A DNA stretch of 64,000 nt from Cadophora sp. MPI-SDFR-AT-0126 (taxonomy: Eukaryota; Ascomycota; Leotiomycetes; Helotiales; Ploettnerulaceae): NCBI GenBank assembly GCA_020747065.1, contig JAGMVK010000001.1, positions 496,001 through 560,000 of the forward strand. Reading direction: 5' to 3'. The position numbers were made by a program, and so were the translations under genes. A model generated the notes under the pieces. The model saw only the letters and a list, made by a program, of their open reading frames with translations, did not search any database and was not told the origin of the DNA. Shown here in pieces: positions 1-12,130 of the stretch (the stretch's first letter is position 1; every line of letters begins with the position of its first letter).

Positions 1-2
1 TC

Positions 3-149
3 TCTGTGAATGGAGGTATGCTGGCTCGCAATGGTGTGGTTCAAGGCCTTCCCGCGAATGAGAGCGGTGGCAGACATCGCAGAAGCCGGGGTGGTCGAAG
101 CCATTCTGTCAATTTAAGCAGCAGCAGTTCCACAACGTCATCGGAATAG
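3..149 (+). CDS. C-terminal end of an unidentified protein (partial)
   Basis: The third forward frame is open from the window edge to a TAG at 147-149 and gives 48 residues. The peptide is Gly/Arg/Ser-rich and ends in a serine/threonine run followed by Glu, typical of a disordered fungal C-terminus. The other two forward frames close within the first 60 bases. No domain is visible, so the product cannot be named; the body of the gene lies to the left of the window. Confidence 0.55.
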   Translation, partial: SVNGGMLARNGVVQGLPANESGGRHRRSRGGRSHSVNLSSSSSTTSSE

Positions 150-1678
150 AGGACTGAACTGATACGTCTTCCGGCAGCTAAGAATTAGCTGTCAAGCATA
201 CAGGCCGAACCTTTCGGCCACCAAACGATATCCTGCACGTTTCTGAGGAAACCTGCAGCACCTTGCGGCAAAGCAACGACGAATTACGACCAAGACAAAA
301 CAGCGACAACGCTCTTAAAAATTGCTTGACGATTTCACGACTCGATCTTAATGACGACTTGACGACGATGACGAACGACTTTCCTTCAACTACCTTTCAA
401 CCACCAAGACATGGCCGCGGTATGGGTAAAATAGCACCTGCCGCTGGAGATCAGAGGCAACTCGACCCCACCTACTGTCCTTACAGAGGCTGTCTATGAC
501 TTTGGCAATTGAAATCAGGGGGTGTTGGAATTTGACGGCGGCTTGAAGACTTTCTTTCCTCGCGAATCATGCATTTAGCAAGCGTGGCGGCAGCGTTGCT
601 TTCATTTTGGGAATGACAACTTACGAGTTTCTTTTCTCTCAGAGGGAGCAAGGAAATTAGGCAAACCATTGGGCTCAATGGATGATCAGACTCATGATAA
701 TGATGACTTGACGATGAAATAAAAGCCAAGAGATACCCCCTGAGGTACTCGCTCGATAGTTTGATAATACCTCTGATATACCTGTTACCCCGTGACTGTA
801 CAATGGTTGGTCAGGATGCCTGGGAGAACCACCGTGGGGACGGGTGTGGCGTCGACTGAAAATAATGGCAATCTCGTACAAGCAACACAGCCACTTTTCC
901 TACAGAACTCGTGATGGCCATCCATACGAGGGATGGTGATGTCCCCCATCGTGTTACAGGAAAAGAAATAAGGCGATGTCTACCCCACGCCACTCTCAGA
1001 AGAAACATGCCGTATTGTGTTCAAGCATGACACACAAGGAACAGGCGCTTCAGATTGCCTTTCTTTCTTCCCCACGACGATGATGTTGTGTACCACCTGA
1101 TCAGAAGAGGCTGTTGGGATCGTGAGTTGTGTGCGTTATGCCATAAATATCCGGTCATTGTAGCCTCATCTTGCTCGGCCTCGAAACTGCCTACATCGTC
1201 GAGCTCCTAAAACCAAACAAGCAGAGGATTCGAGTTCTCCCATTCAATCGATCCAGAACGTGTAAAACAAGCAGATTAAGAGACAAGCCCTCCAGCCTCG
1301 CCCATCAATCAAATCACATCTAATTTTGCCTCCCGTTTAGCTGGATCCACTAGACTGCAGAAAAGGGGCTCGCCGACGGGACTAGGCGAGAATATTTTGG
1401 GACCGAGACCAAGTCCAGGTGTCCTCCTCGACTTCCCATCCTCCTTCCAACAATTCAATCCTCTCTTCCAAGAAAACTGTACAACAATTCCAATTACTCA
1501 CGACACTCGTTGATCAGCAACTGTTCACTTTCCAGGTTTAGTTGAAGGAAGACTACCATCGAACGCCAGACATTCCTTGTTGCCCATAAACCTAAACTCT
1601 GTCTATCGTCACTGTGGGGTACTATCTGCCCTACGAATTCGTACACTTCTTACAACAGAAACCTCCACACAACTCAAG
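150..1678. other. Intergenic region with the mpg1 promoter and leader
   Basis: No supported gene. Short ORFs on both strands lack family features and have no consistent frame. The last 450 bases before the mpg1 ATG become rich in C/T runs and CAA, as is common for leaders of strongly expressed fungal genes. No convincing TATA box was identified. Confidence 0.5.
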
Positions 1679-2985
1679 ATGAAGGGCAAGTCTAGCAGAG
1701 CATACTTGATATTTGAGCTAAATGGTTAACTTTTGGTACAGCCCTCATTCTCGTCGGAGGCTTTGGCACCCGTCTGCGCCCTCTCGTACGTTTTCCCCCT
1801 TGCCAACTAGCTACATCATCCTCGAGTCCCTGCCGCAGACTTCCAGTACCTCGGAATACCTTCAGTGATTGACGGAAACATAGACCCTCACCCTTCCCAA
1901 GCCGTTGGTCGAGTTCGGAAACAAGCCTATGATTCTGCACCAGGTTGAAGCTCTGGCTGCTGCTGGCGTCACGGACATCGTCCTGGCTGTGAACTACAGA
2001 CCCGAGATTATGGAGAAGCATCTGGCAGAAGTGAGTATCACAGCTTCTCCTGGCGTTTGCGGGAGGCACTGACAGTCCGCGTCTTTAGTACGAATCCCGG
2101 TTCAACGTTAAGATCACCTTCTCCATTGAGTCAGAACCTCTCGGCACTGCAGGTCCTCTGAAGCTCGCAGAAGAGATCCTCGGAAAGGATGATACCCCCT
2201 TCTTCGTGCTTAACTCCGATGTCATCTGCGAATACCCCTTTGCGGATCTTGCTGCTTTCCACAAGAACCATGGTGAGGAGGGAACGATTGTAGTTACGAA
2301 GGTTGAGGAGCCTTCGAAATACGGTGTGGTTGTACACAAGCCTAACCACGCGTCGCGGATTGACCGATTTGTCGAGAAGCCAGTCGAGTTCGTTGGCAAT
2401 CGTATCAACGCTGGTATCTACATCCTCAACCCAAGCGTCTTGAAGCGTATCGAGTTGCGCCCCACATCTATCGAGCAGGAGACATTCCCAGCCATCTGCG
2501 CAGATGGTCAGTTACACTCTTTTGACCTGGAAGGTTTCTGGATGGATGTCGGACAACCAAAAGATTTCCTCTCCGGAACCTGCCTTTACCTTTCCTCCCT
2601 GACAAAGAAGAGCTCGAAGCTCCTTGCCTCTTCGAGCTTGCCGTACGTACACGGCGGAAACGTCTTGATTGATCCCTCCGCGAAGATTGGAAAGAACTGC
2701 AGAATCGGTCCCAATGTCACAATTGGTCCAGATGCTGTTATTGGTGACGGTGTCCGCCTTCAGCGCTGTGTGATTCTCGCAGGCTCCAAAATCAAGGACC
2801 ACGCCTGGGTAAAGAGCACTATTGTCGGCTGGAACTCCACTGTAGGCAAGTGGGCACGATTAGAGAACGTCAGTGTACTGGGAGACGATGTCACAATCGG
2901 CGACGAAATCTACGTCAACGGAGGAAGCATCCTGCCACACAAGAGCATTAAAGTCAATGTCGACGTGCCCGCGATTATCATGTAA
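1679..2985 (+). CDS. mpg1: Mannose-1-phosphate guanylyltransferase (GDP-mannose pyrophosphorylase)
   Basis: Makes GDP-mannose from mannose-1-phosphate and GTP in the cytosol, the donor for N-/O-glycans, GPI anchors and wall mannan. Four exons: 1679-1685, 1742-1785, 1884-2030, 2089-2985, giving 364 aa, the usual fungal length. The N-terminus carries the nucleotidyltransferase signature [10 protein letters not shown] (residues 8-17) followed by the PKP motif at about 22-24. The C-terminal third has the hexapeptide repeats of a left-handed beta-helix ([16 protein letters not shown]). The first exon is only 7 nt and intron 1 starts with GCAAGT, a GC-AG intron. The conserved start MKALIL supports this model, because a GT donor nearby would not restore the frame. 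gpi18 in this window depends on the same mannosylation pathway but is not adjacent. Confidence 0.95.
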
Positions 2986-4829
2986 AACTACCTACCATAC
3001 GACATAGAATATCATCGAGTGCCGATTAGGAGCTCCATCCGTATTTTCCAGGCTCGGACCATGGTTTTTTGGCCCAGTAGTACATTTTGTGGTACCTGGC
3101 TTTGTGTTATTATCGAGGGTCGTTGTTAAGAGCAATGGCATGTTCTCCTCTCATATTCTTCGTTTCTCGGGCAAAAAAGGGAGCAAGTCAGAAAGAACGT
3201 AGTCAATTCTTGATGGGGAAAGTTTTGTCTGTTGGCATGCGCTGGCGTCTATGGCTTTTTGCATGCATGCATCCATCAGAGAGCACTTGAGAAAAAGTCA
3301 AGAGAACAATGGACGGTTTGTTTTGGTTTTAGGTCTTGGTTTGGCGAGTGCTTTCGTCATGGGAATGGATTTGGTTCGGGCTGTTCTCCTTGCCGGCTGG
3401 CGGATGACTTTATTTTTCTTCCAGCTGTCGTTGGGTGATGGTTGGGCACGATTCTGTTTGTAAATGGCATTATAATCTTAGATAATAAATCTATTGAAAA
3501 CAGATGGAACTTCGACAGACTTTGTGGTTTATCAGTAGGTAGGTAGAGATCTCGACAAAGTCCTCCACTCAATGGTGGAACGCGCCGAGGAAACCAGCGT
3601 TTGCCAAGACTTCTTTTGCTGAATTCTGTCTGTCCAGGTTCATCCACTCTTCAACACAAAAATGCCTTGTAGTTCTCTACCTTGCCTCGAAATTCGGACC
3701 ACAATGATTGAGCGAAATTCGACTCTGGCGTCGGAGGAATTTCATTCGGAACATCACAGTTTTACTTGCAGGTCAGAAGAATCCAAAGCAATAGCCAGGC
3801 TCTTTCCGTCTCTCTGAACGTATCTGAGCACGACTCTTCATTATGTAGCGTCTTGGCAGATGACATTCTTTGCTACAAAGGAGGAGGTCAAGATAAGGTA
3901 CCGCTCCAGCCTCTGAACCGGGCTTCGTTTTAAGTTTCTTCTTTCGCAAGTACCGACACGCTAAGTACGCATCAGCGACCGCGCACTGTCCCGGCAGATG
4001 AAGGGCCGATGGTCATTCGATCCATAGAGGCTCAACAGAGATGTCACTGGGAGGCAATGGAAGCAATCTGACGCTTAACTTGTTTCTCAACGTAGTAATT
4101 GTTTTCTTGAAGACGCGCTTCCTCAGTTATTTTTGGGCTTGCCAAGTGTTTCTCCCCAACTTAGCCAGCTCTGTGACATCCGGCTACATACTCTTCTTCG
4201 TTGATCTTCTCTCTCTACATATTGCCGTGGGCAGAGATAGTCCCCGGTATATTCAGGATCCGGGACCCACACGTGGTTCTGACCAAGTCAGTGAACCTGA
4301 AGTCATGTCTTCGTTCACACAGTGTTTTGACATGGATCTACTTCTGATTCTATGCTTTCCCCAGATGTCATCACGTTCGCCCCATTGGGAGCCAGCTCTT
4401 GGACCCTGGGCATCTAATCCTGAAGATGTTAAGCTTTTGTGGCAGTTATTCCTAGAATTGGGGTGGTCCATAGTTTCTGGTGACATCTTCTGTGGATACT
4501 GCATTTGTTTTCCAGGAAATACAGAGACATGGGACGTTGTGATGTGATTTATATTTCGACATTACACCATATACTTCTATCTCTGCAGTCGCATGAAGTT
4601 CGATATTTGTTAAGTCAAGAGCTGGTACTCTCCCCAAGATTTCACTGGCAGTCCTCATCCCATTCTCTAGCACGTCGAAATTCATGTCAAACTCAACTGT
4701 CAAGCCCAACAACTTACCTTCCGACACTTCTTCAGCTTTCCACAAAGCAAGCTCGTATCTTCTGTCTCATAGTTGTATTCTTTCTCTTGTCTTACACGGA
4801 TTGCCGGCGACCTGTTCTCGTCAAACATC
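2986..4829. other. Intergenic region between mpg1 and the transporter gene
   Basis: Contains the mpg1 3' region and the transporter promoter. A GCATGCATGCATC stretch lies near 3260. A 168-codon ORF at 4041-4547 has no domain and no coding-like continuity. The last 200 bases before 4830 are C/T-rich, as expected for a leader. No gene is supported. Confidence 0.45.
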
Positions 4830-6818
4830 ATGTCTATCCCTCGACCTCCTGCAGCTTATCATGCAGCGACCCTCTCGTCGTTGACTGGCAAGCAGTCAAT
4901 TAGCCCAAAACAGCCATACAATTCGCCAATTCCTGCTCAACAGGTCAATATCAAAAAGCACCACCGAATGAACAGACAGAGTGCTCTTATCTTCGCCGAC
5001 TTCCACACATTCGAAAGTCCCAGAGGGAGTCAATACCAGCCGGGGCAAGACTCAGATATTGATGACGAGCAACAGAGCGTCGTCACGGCATTCCCACGGA
5101 ACACCATCGAGGCGCCCAAATCTGCCTCTGTCAGCACATACAGCTTGGAGAAGTCTCTTCCTGATCCACCATACCACGTCTTTACGCCCGCCAAGAAGAA
5201 GCAGTTGGTTTATATCGTTTCTTTGGCTGGGTTGTTCTCGCCACTGTCGAGCAACATTTACTTTCCGGCCTTGGGTGAAATCGCCAAAGTCAGTACACCT
5301 TAATGGACAAATGAGACTGGCTAACATTTCAATAGGACCTCAGAGTGAGCTTGTCCCTGATAAGTCTGACGGTCACGGTCTACATGATCGTTCAGGGTAT
5401 CGCACCATCCTTCTGGGGTCCGATGTCAGACACTAAAGGCAGACGTATCACATTCATAGGTACGATCCTCGAAGGATGGAAAAAGCCAAGCGCTTACGAA
5501 TATCTAGGAACTTTTGTTGTTTACCTGATTGCCAACATTGGTCTCGCATTTAGCAGCAATTTTACATCATTGATGGTATTTCGAGGTATCCAAGCAGCCG
5601 GCAGTGCTGCCACCATTTCAGTGGGTGAGTATTTATATTCATACCTGCAAATGTATGACTGACAGTGTCTAGGTGCTGGAGTCATCGGAGATATCACCAC
5701 TTCTCGAGAGCGCGGAGGACTGATTGGCATTTTTGGAGGCAGTAAGTCAGAAACAATGTTGTTCACGATTGTCTGCTAATGGATTAGTTCGTATGCTAGG
5801 GCAGTCCATCGGCCCAGTGTTTGGCGGATTGATCTCACAATACCTTGGTTACCACGCGATATTTTGGTTTCTCTTCGGACTGGGATCTCTGGCTCTGTTG
5901 TTCATCGTCCTGCTCCTCCCAGAGACTCTCAGAAGTATTGCAGGCAACGGTACGATACCTCTGACATCCATCTATCGACCTCTCATCTACAAAACACCAC
6001 CATATCCCCTAAGACGAGACCAAAACCTTATCTCATCCAAGAAAATCACTGTATCGAGCATATTTTCACCACTCAAGTTCCTATTCGAGAAAGATGTTTT
6101 CATTACCCTCTTCTTCGGCTCGATAGTCTACACTGTGTGGAGCATGGTGACATCCAGCACAACCGCGCTCTTCCAAACACGCTTCAACTTGAACGACCTA
6201 CAAGTCGGACTTGTCTTCTTGCCAAACGGAGCTGGCTGCGTCGCGGGGTCTTACCTGACAGGCCAACTCATGGATAGAGACTACAAGACCATCGAAGCCA
6301 GGTACCGCAGCGAGAAAGGCATAAATGCCGATGCGCCTCTCAAGAAGAAGGAGCTCATAGATTTTCCTATCGAGGAATCAAGATTGCGGAATGTCTGGTG
6401 GATCGTATTGCTCTTCATTGTCACCACGGCTCTGTACGGCTTCTCGCTCAAGTTCAACTTGATTGCCATCCCCCTCGCGCTGCAATTCTTCATTGCATAC
6501 ACCGCTACAGCTGTGTTCTCACTAAACAGCGCCTTAGTCGTGGACCTTTACCCTGGGGCTTCGGCCTCAGCTACTGCTGTGAATAATCTGATGCGGTGCT
6601 CGGTGGGTGCTGCTGGTGTCGCGGTCGTGCAGCTCGTCATTGATAGTGTTGGGGAGGGACCTACTTTCGCGGGCCTTGCTGCCATTACCGCTGTTTGCAG
6701 CCCCTTGCTGGTCTTGGAATGGCTTTTCGGGCAGAGGTGGAGGGATGAGAGGAGGATTAGACTGGCGAGGAAGGAAGAGCTGAAAAAGGAGAAAGGGCTG
6801 GAAAGGTTGGTTTCTTGA
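4830..6818 (+). CDS. MFS drug:H+ antiporter, DHA1 family (Qdr/Aqr1-like)
   Basis: Plasma-membrane-type exporter of the 12-helix DHA1 group, whose members export drugs, polyamines or weak acids. Exons: 4830-5288, 5336-5459, 5508-5624, 5673-5741, 5788-6818, giving 599 aa. The first ~120 residues are a soluble Ser/Pro-rich tail. The first helix ends in the NIYFPAL segment typical of Qdr proteins. Motif A is GPMSDTKGRR in the loop after helix 2, and motif C is LGQSIGPVFGG in helix 5. A long cytosolic loop around residues 345-440 separates the two six-helix halves. The intron at 5460-5507 is 48 nt without a stop; the family alignment (FIG followed by TFVVY) argues it is removed. The substrate cannot be told from sequence. 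No cluster partner lies beside it. Confidence 0.9.
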
Positions 6819-7448
6819 GCCTTGGAGTTAGGTATGGCGGTTGGGTCGTGGTGATTAGATTTAGACTGCGCCATTGATGAGACTTGGAATTGAGAAGGGT
6901 ACATTGCTTGCGTTATACAAGGAGTAGAAGGACAAGAAGAATATACTTCAAACTAAGTTAGATCATATAGGCGTTGGATGTTCCAAAAATCTTTGGATGG
7001 ACAAGGTCCTGGATCATCAACTGCAAATGTCCAAGATAACTTTATGACATTCGCGAAAGAAAATATAGAGCAAAATCGTGTACAACTAAAGGTGACGGAA
7101 AATAATGAAAGGTCCATAAATTCGTCTTCAAGAGTCCAATAAGGTCTCAAAATCTCGCTTCTGTCCGAGAGGACACCAATTCAAACCGAAAAGTTTGTGA
7201 TCTGAACTCCACAGTCAAAGTCGCAGGACCGAATGAGGACGTTGACCATTCGTCTCTGTCATTTGTTTGCCTTCGTGTTGAAAAGTCCCTTCTCTACAAT
7301 GGCGGTCAGGACTTATGCCCAATGTAGTCTAGCTCGCAATTACCCCAGAAAAGTAAATACTGTAACCATCCCCACGCCTCATCCCTCCTCTTGTAAACCA
7401 CATCTCACCTCAGTCACCACAAAAAGCCCCAAAAACAGTAGCAACAAT
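6819..7448. other. Intergenic region, transporter 3' end to erg27 leader
   Basis: No gene seen. An in-frame ATG at 7233 would extend Erg27 by 72 residues, but that extension has no family counterpart and the leader is rich in CA/CC, so the downstream start was chosen. Confidence 0.45.
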
Positions 7449-9130
7449 ATGGGTCTACCGCCTTGGGAGACGAGTGATGGGCAATTTTTTGCCTTGATCA
7501 CCGGCGCCAATAGGTAAGTGAAATAGAAACTAATATGCGACGGGTTCCTGCAGCTTGATTCCCTGCCCAAGATATATTGAAGCAATTGAGCTAACCCTTA
7601 CCCAGTGGACTAGGATTCTCCATTGCAGCCCGACTTATCGACGAGTTCTTCACATCACCGTTGACCACTCCAAATAAGCATCTAATTCTCATCCTCTGCA
7701 CGCGATCGCCCATGAAGACCCGATTTACCATTTCCCGACTCCGCGCACATCTCAGAGTACAGGTTGAAAGCTCTCCATTTGCAAAGACCCAAAGGGCGAA
7801 AGCAAAGGAACAAGGTGCCGAGTACAAATGGGAGGATATGGTGCAGCGAGTCCATTTCTTGGGCGTGGAAGTTGATCTGTGCGATCTGCGGAGTGTATAT
7901 GCGCTGGCGGACAGGCTGGTCAATGGGACTGTAGGGAGTCCAGACGCAACTACCATGGATGGCAAAAAGCTCCCACACGGATCGCCTGGTACGGCGAGCT
8001 ACAGCCCTGATGTAGAGCAGGATAGGTGGGCGCTCAGCCAGAAGCCAGGATCGATCGGTGCCCAAAGGTCATGGGGCTGGGGATTGAGTGGCATACGGAT
8101 TCCGAGGTTAGATGCTGTCATCCTGAGTGCTGGAATTGGCGGTTGGGTAGGTCTGAATTGGCCATTGGCAGTGAAGACGGTTTTATTTGACACGATAGAT
8201 GCTGTTACCTGGCCAAAATACAAGAAGTCGAGCTTGGGGGCTCTTGTCAAAACATCAAATCCAACTGGCGATGCTAAGCAGCCATTGCTGGAGAACCAGG
8301 AGAAGCCACACGAACCACCACTGGGAGAAGTGTTTTGCGCCAATGTTTTCGGTCATTACATTCTCGCCCATGAGTTAATGCCCCTCCTCTCACGACCTAC
8401 ATCGCCCAATGCCAAAACCTGCGGCAAAGTCATTTGGGTCAGTTCTATTGAGGCTGTGGACGACAAGTTCTCAATCGACGATTTCCAAGGCTTAGAATCC
8501 GACTCGCCATATGAGAGCTCGAAGAGAGTTATGGACTTGCTTGCTTTAACTTCAAAGCTGCCATCTACACAACGGATATCAGCGCCATTTTTCGACAGCT
8601 CGAAAACAACGACGGCAAAGAAGGGATCGTCGAAGAACAGCGAACCTTCATTAAGACCGGAAATGTATGTGACACACCCAGGTATCTTCGCATCAGACAT
8701 AATGCCACTCCCGGGCATTCTGGTAATAATTTACACATGGGTATTCTACTTTGTAAGATGGATCGGAAGTCCTTGGCACCCTATCACACCATATAAGGCA
8801 GCCGTATCTTCTGTCTGGATTGCTCTCACTGGTACTGAAGAGCTGAATGCCGCTGAAGGAGGTGGATTGAAGAAAATAAAATGGGGGTCGGCGACCAACA
8901 CGAGTGGGGAGGAACGAGTTATGAAAACGGAAGTCCCTGGCTGGGGATGGAATGGAGATGTTGAAGATACGGCGATCATCAAGAATAGGAAAGGTAGGAA
9001 GAGGGATGCGATTGATTTGACGAAAGAGAAGAGAGAGGACTTCGAGGTTACCGGAGCGCAAGCCTGGGCGAAGATTGAAGAGATGAGACAGGAATGGGAG
9101 AGCGTTCTGGGAATCAATGGCGATAAATAG
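7449..9130 (+). CDS. erg27: 3-ketosteroid reductase (C-4 sterol demethylation complex)
   Basis: NADPH-dependent SDR that reduces the 3-keto group during sterol C-4 demethylation at the ER, working with Erg25, Erg26 and Erg28. Exons 7449-7513 and 7606-9130 give 529 aa. The cofactor motif TGANSGLG is at residues 18-25 and is split by the 92-nt intron. The SDR serine is in VSSIEA near 301, and the catalytic YxxxK is Y324/K328 (YESSK). A hydrophobic segment at about 393-410 fits membrane attachment. The start MGLPPW matches the Botrytis-type Erg27 N-terminus. In Botrytis this enzyme is the fenhexamid target, with resistance changes reported around the C-terminal hydrophobic region. The protein is long for the family because of inserts at about 125-180 and 345-375. 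Confidence 0.93.
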
Positions 9131-9720
9131 CGAGTGTCTTAGACTGGCTGTGCTTGTAATTAATAATTGTATAACAGGGCATAGCGGTAGGTGGATACAG
9201 CTGTTTGTATGAGGTAGAAATATATGGAGAATGATCCTCGCCTACGCTAGTGCAAAGAGAGGCCGACAATATTGTTGATATGTTTCAACTCTTTACTGCG
9301 CAGAGAACGTTCTAAGTTGGAAGAATCGTCACAGGAGAGTCTATACACGAGGCTAAGCAACTTTCACCAAGGGGTGTCTAAAAGCTTGGTGTAATGTTAG
9401 CGGAGCAGCATACAGTAGCGACTCGTGGGGTCCGGAAATATCCATGTGTGTAACACAGTACATTACCGCCCATTAACGTGATTTCAAAATTTGGATGCAC
9501 GGGGATATATCGAGGGTCGCCGACGCCAGACAAGTGAAATGCGAGTCAACCCGAACAGGAACAATACTCAATACCATGACGCTCTAGCTGTTACAAGAGA
9601 CAAATATACTCCCAGAAACTGGCTTTACCAGATGTAGATCCAATGAAATCAAATCGGCCTGGTTGTGGAGAATTCAGAAGCCAACAAAATGTGATAGCAG
9701 TGTCAGAATCATCAGCCTTT
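9131..9720. other. Tail-to-tail intergenic region between erg27 and gene A1
   Basis: Both flanking genes end here. No ORF with recognisable features was seen, and no repeat. Confidence 0.45.
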
Positions 9721-11679
9721 CTAGCCTCGCTCGCTTATTGGAGAAACATCTCGTGTAGCTCTTTTGTACCAATTGCTCTCCCGGGTCAAATCTTCATGTC
9801 CAATGCCACTAACCCCAGTATTCCTTACCTGTTGATGTGGTATGTTGGATTCGATATCACTAACTTGCCTGCTTGTTTGGCTGGGAGCTACCGGAAGATT
9901 CGTGTACTCCAGGAGCTGATTAGCTAAGGACTCGAGGAAGCGCGTCATGAAGTGTTTGATCAGCCAATTGTTGACGATGTGCTTGGTAAAATCTACGATC
10001 TGGGTGTCGTATCGACCATCTTCGAGATTCTGCGCCCAACCCAGATTGTGGAACGATACCAGCCAAGCAACTGCCAGAAAAGAACAGGTTGCCGGAAGTG
10101 TGGTAACTGTCAGGATGTGCTGGGAAGAATTGTCATCTTTAGAGAGGTGGTGAGCCGTCGGAATGGCAAAGAGTAATCCACTTATGATAATGGCAAGCGC
10201 TGTTAGACCCCCTGTTCTTGGAAATTTGCCGAGTTTCTCGCGAAGAAATGATAGAAGTAAGGCTATACAAAACGACCAGATTATGAAAATATCTGAATCG
10301 CACATCTCGACATCGGTCGTGAGGTATAGTAAGAGCAGTGATGAGAATATCATAAAGAGCAGTAGAATGTGCGAGCCTGGGTACTTTTCGGCGTACATCA
10401 CCCCTGTGAAGACTCCTCCAAGCATGATTGCTAGTATGGTTGGCTCAAGAAACGTGTCAAGTCTCTTCGACTGTTCTGCAGAGCCTGCAGAAACCCCATG
10501 TGGGAAGCACAGAAACAACGAACCAACTAATCCTCTCCTGTGATGTTTCAGAGCCCGCATGACCAGAAGAACAGTTTGACCCCTCCTTTTGATCCTTCTG
10601 CATGACGCTACCAACTTTTTGAACATCCGAGAGGACGTCATCTCGGTCCAGATGTTGCCATGCTCGTTCCGGACCCAAGCTTCACTCTCCCAGACTCTTG
10701 GCCCATGTATTAGCCTCAGTATGTCAGGAGGAACATCTTCATGGTGTCCATCGTAGTACATTGTGCGATACCAGTCAACATGCTTATCGAACGGTGCCTT
10801 GTGGCCTTGGCATTGGCTGTCGCCATTTTCAAATGGCTGGCCCTCCAGCTCCTCTAGGTTCTCTAAGTAGAGTCTCTCTGTCAAAATGTCGAGATCGCCA
10901 ATTCTCCTCAAGTAAGACGCGCAAAAATCGTGTTCGTCATGTTTGTCACAATTCAAAACAGATGGGGATGCTTGGGGGCTCATTGTGTTGTACAATTGAC
11001 GCTCACAATGATTCAGATTTTCTTCCTGATCGAAGAGGCGCCATTCCAATGTACAACAATCATCCTCCAACGAACGGCATTCGTCTCGGGCTCGCTGGCA
11101 ACCGTCAATTAAACGAGTCGATTTTTCCGCTTCGGCATCTCGGCACCCAGCTTCTGTTGTATAAGAACGTATCACATGTTGGAATAAACGATCTTCCGCT
11201 GACTGCTGGAGTGACTGCTTGTCTTTTAATATAGATCGGGTTTCTCGAATCCGAGCCCGCAAGGCGAAGATCTCTTCTCGTATTCTTCGAAGGCGTGCCC
11301 AAGCTCCCACGGCTTCAGATTCTTCTGCTCGTTCAATCGAAGCAGGACGAGCTGATAGCAGCGGAAACCTAAGCCCTTCTGCAGAATAGTCCATATTGAT
11401 GTTAACCTGTCCTAAAGGCTCCTCAAGACTTGTCTGGGCAAGCATTGAGGGGTGGGAGGATGTTTCGAAAATTTTGATAATCAGATGACCGGCATGTTGG
11501 GACATTGGGCAGTCCGACAATGTGAGGGATGGATCGTTCGAGATATATCCTTTGGGAGCCGAGTTGAGTCTATACAATGTTAATACTAAGTTTCTCAATA
11601 GCGGAACCTGTTCATCTGTAATAGGTTCCGTAAAGTTCTTACCAAGCAGGTACACAATTCTGCACTTGAGAGCCACCAA
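9721..11679 (-). CDS. Unidentified coiled-coil multi-pass membrane protein (A1)
   Basis: Not recognised as a named family. The open frame gives 652 aa; an internal ATG at 11505 (MSQHAGH) is an alternative start, and a short 5' intron cannot be excluded. Residues ~125-230 are charged with heptad-like spacing and look like a coiled coil containing several Cys. Residues ~300-360 hold a Trp/Tyr-rich segment. About five hydrophobic helices follow (412-430, 436-455, 463-479, 490-510, 523-542), then a soluble tail. The membrane part has anchors FPRTGGLTALAII and GRYDTQI plus IVN, which recur in A2 at 16.0-17.0 kb, so the two are diverged paralogues. It is divergent from B1 across a 450-bp shared promoter. 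Function unknown. Confidence 0.75.
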   Translation of the reverse strand: MVALKCRIVYLLGKNFTEPITDEQVPLLRNLVLTLYRLNSAPKGYISNDPSLTLSDCPMSQHAGHLIIKIFETSSHPSMLAQTSLEEPLGQVNINMDYSAEGLRFPLLSARPASIERAEESEAVGAWARLRRIREEIFALRARIRETRSILKDKQSLQQSAEDRLFQHVIRSYTTEAGCRDAEAEKSTRLIDGCQRARDECRSLEDDCCTLEWRLFDQEENLNHCERQLYNTMSPQASPSVLNCDKHDEHDFCASYLRRIGDLDILTERLYLENLEELEGQPFENGDSQCQGHKAPFDKHVDWYRTMYYDGHHEDVPPDILRLIHGPRVWESEAWVRNEHGNIWTEMTSSRMFKKLVASCRRIKRRGQTVLLVMRALKHHRRGLVGSLFLCFPHGVSAGSAEQSKRLDTFLEPTILAIMLGGVFTGVMYAEKYPGSHILLLFMIFSSLLLLYLTTDVEMCDSDIFIIWSFCIALLLSFLREKLGKFPRTGGLTALAIIISGLLFAIPTAHHLSKDDNSSQHILTVTTLPATCSFLAVAWLVSFHNLGWAQNLEDGRYDTQIVDFTKHIVNNWLIKHFMTRFLESLANQLLEYTNLPVAPSQTSRQVSDIESNIPHQQVRNTGVSGIGHEDLTRESNWYKRATRDVSPISERG

Positions 11680-12130
11680 ACCTCCAACTTATAGCTGGCA
11701 ATCACGTTGGGTAGGCAATTGCAACAAACTTGCAGGGCAGCCCCCCTCCCCGTCGCAGAAAGAGGGGTTGCAGGATGGTCAGGTACGGTCGTTGCAGGGC
11801 TGTGGAAAGTAGTCGAAGAGAAGAGGTAAGTTTTTGTCAGTATCCTTAAACTGGCACCGAGGTCGGAAGGGCAGGCGCTGGCTGACGCTGTATCGTAGTA
11901 GAATTATCAAATTGGAGGAATAGCTGGCTACATGTCATTGAACGGTGGAGGGCTGAGGCTCTGCCTCATTTGCCAATTTGGCGAGCTTCAATCACCTCAT
12001 ACAAAAATCAGACCGACAGTCTGCTTTGTGCGAATACAATCCGAACACTTTTCACGGACGGAATTCTGCAATGATTTGATTGATTTCCAGGACAACGAAG
12101 CGGGTCGGACCCTGAGCAACCACCCCAACG
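11680..12130. promoter_or_regulatory. Shared divergent promoter of A1 and B1
   Basis: The 451 bases between the two start codons contain no supported ORF and must hold both leaders. Length and position match the 410-base gap between B2 and the C2H2 gene at 14.2-14.6 kb, which supports duplication of the pair as a unit. Confidence 0.45.

Noticed and set aside
4041..4547. 168-codon plus-strand ORF between mpg1 and the transporter
   Set aside because: No domain, no splice context, and competing frames of similar size on both strands.
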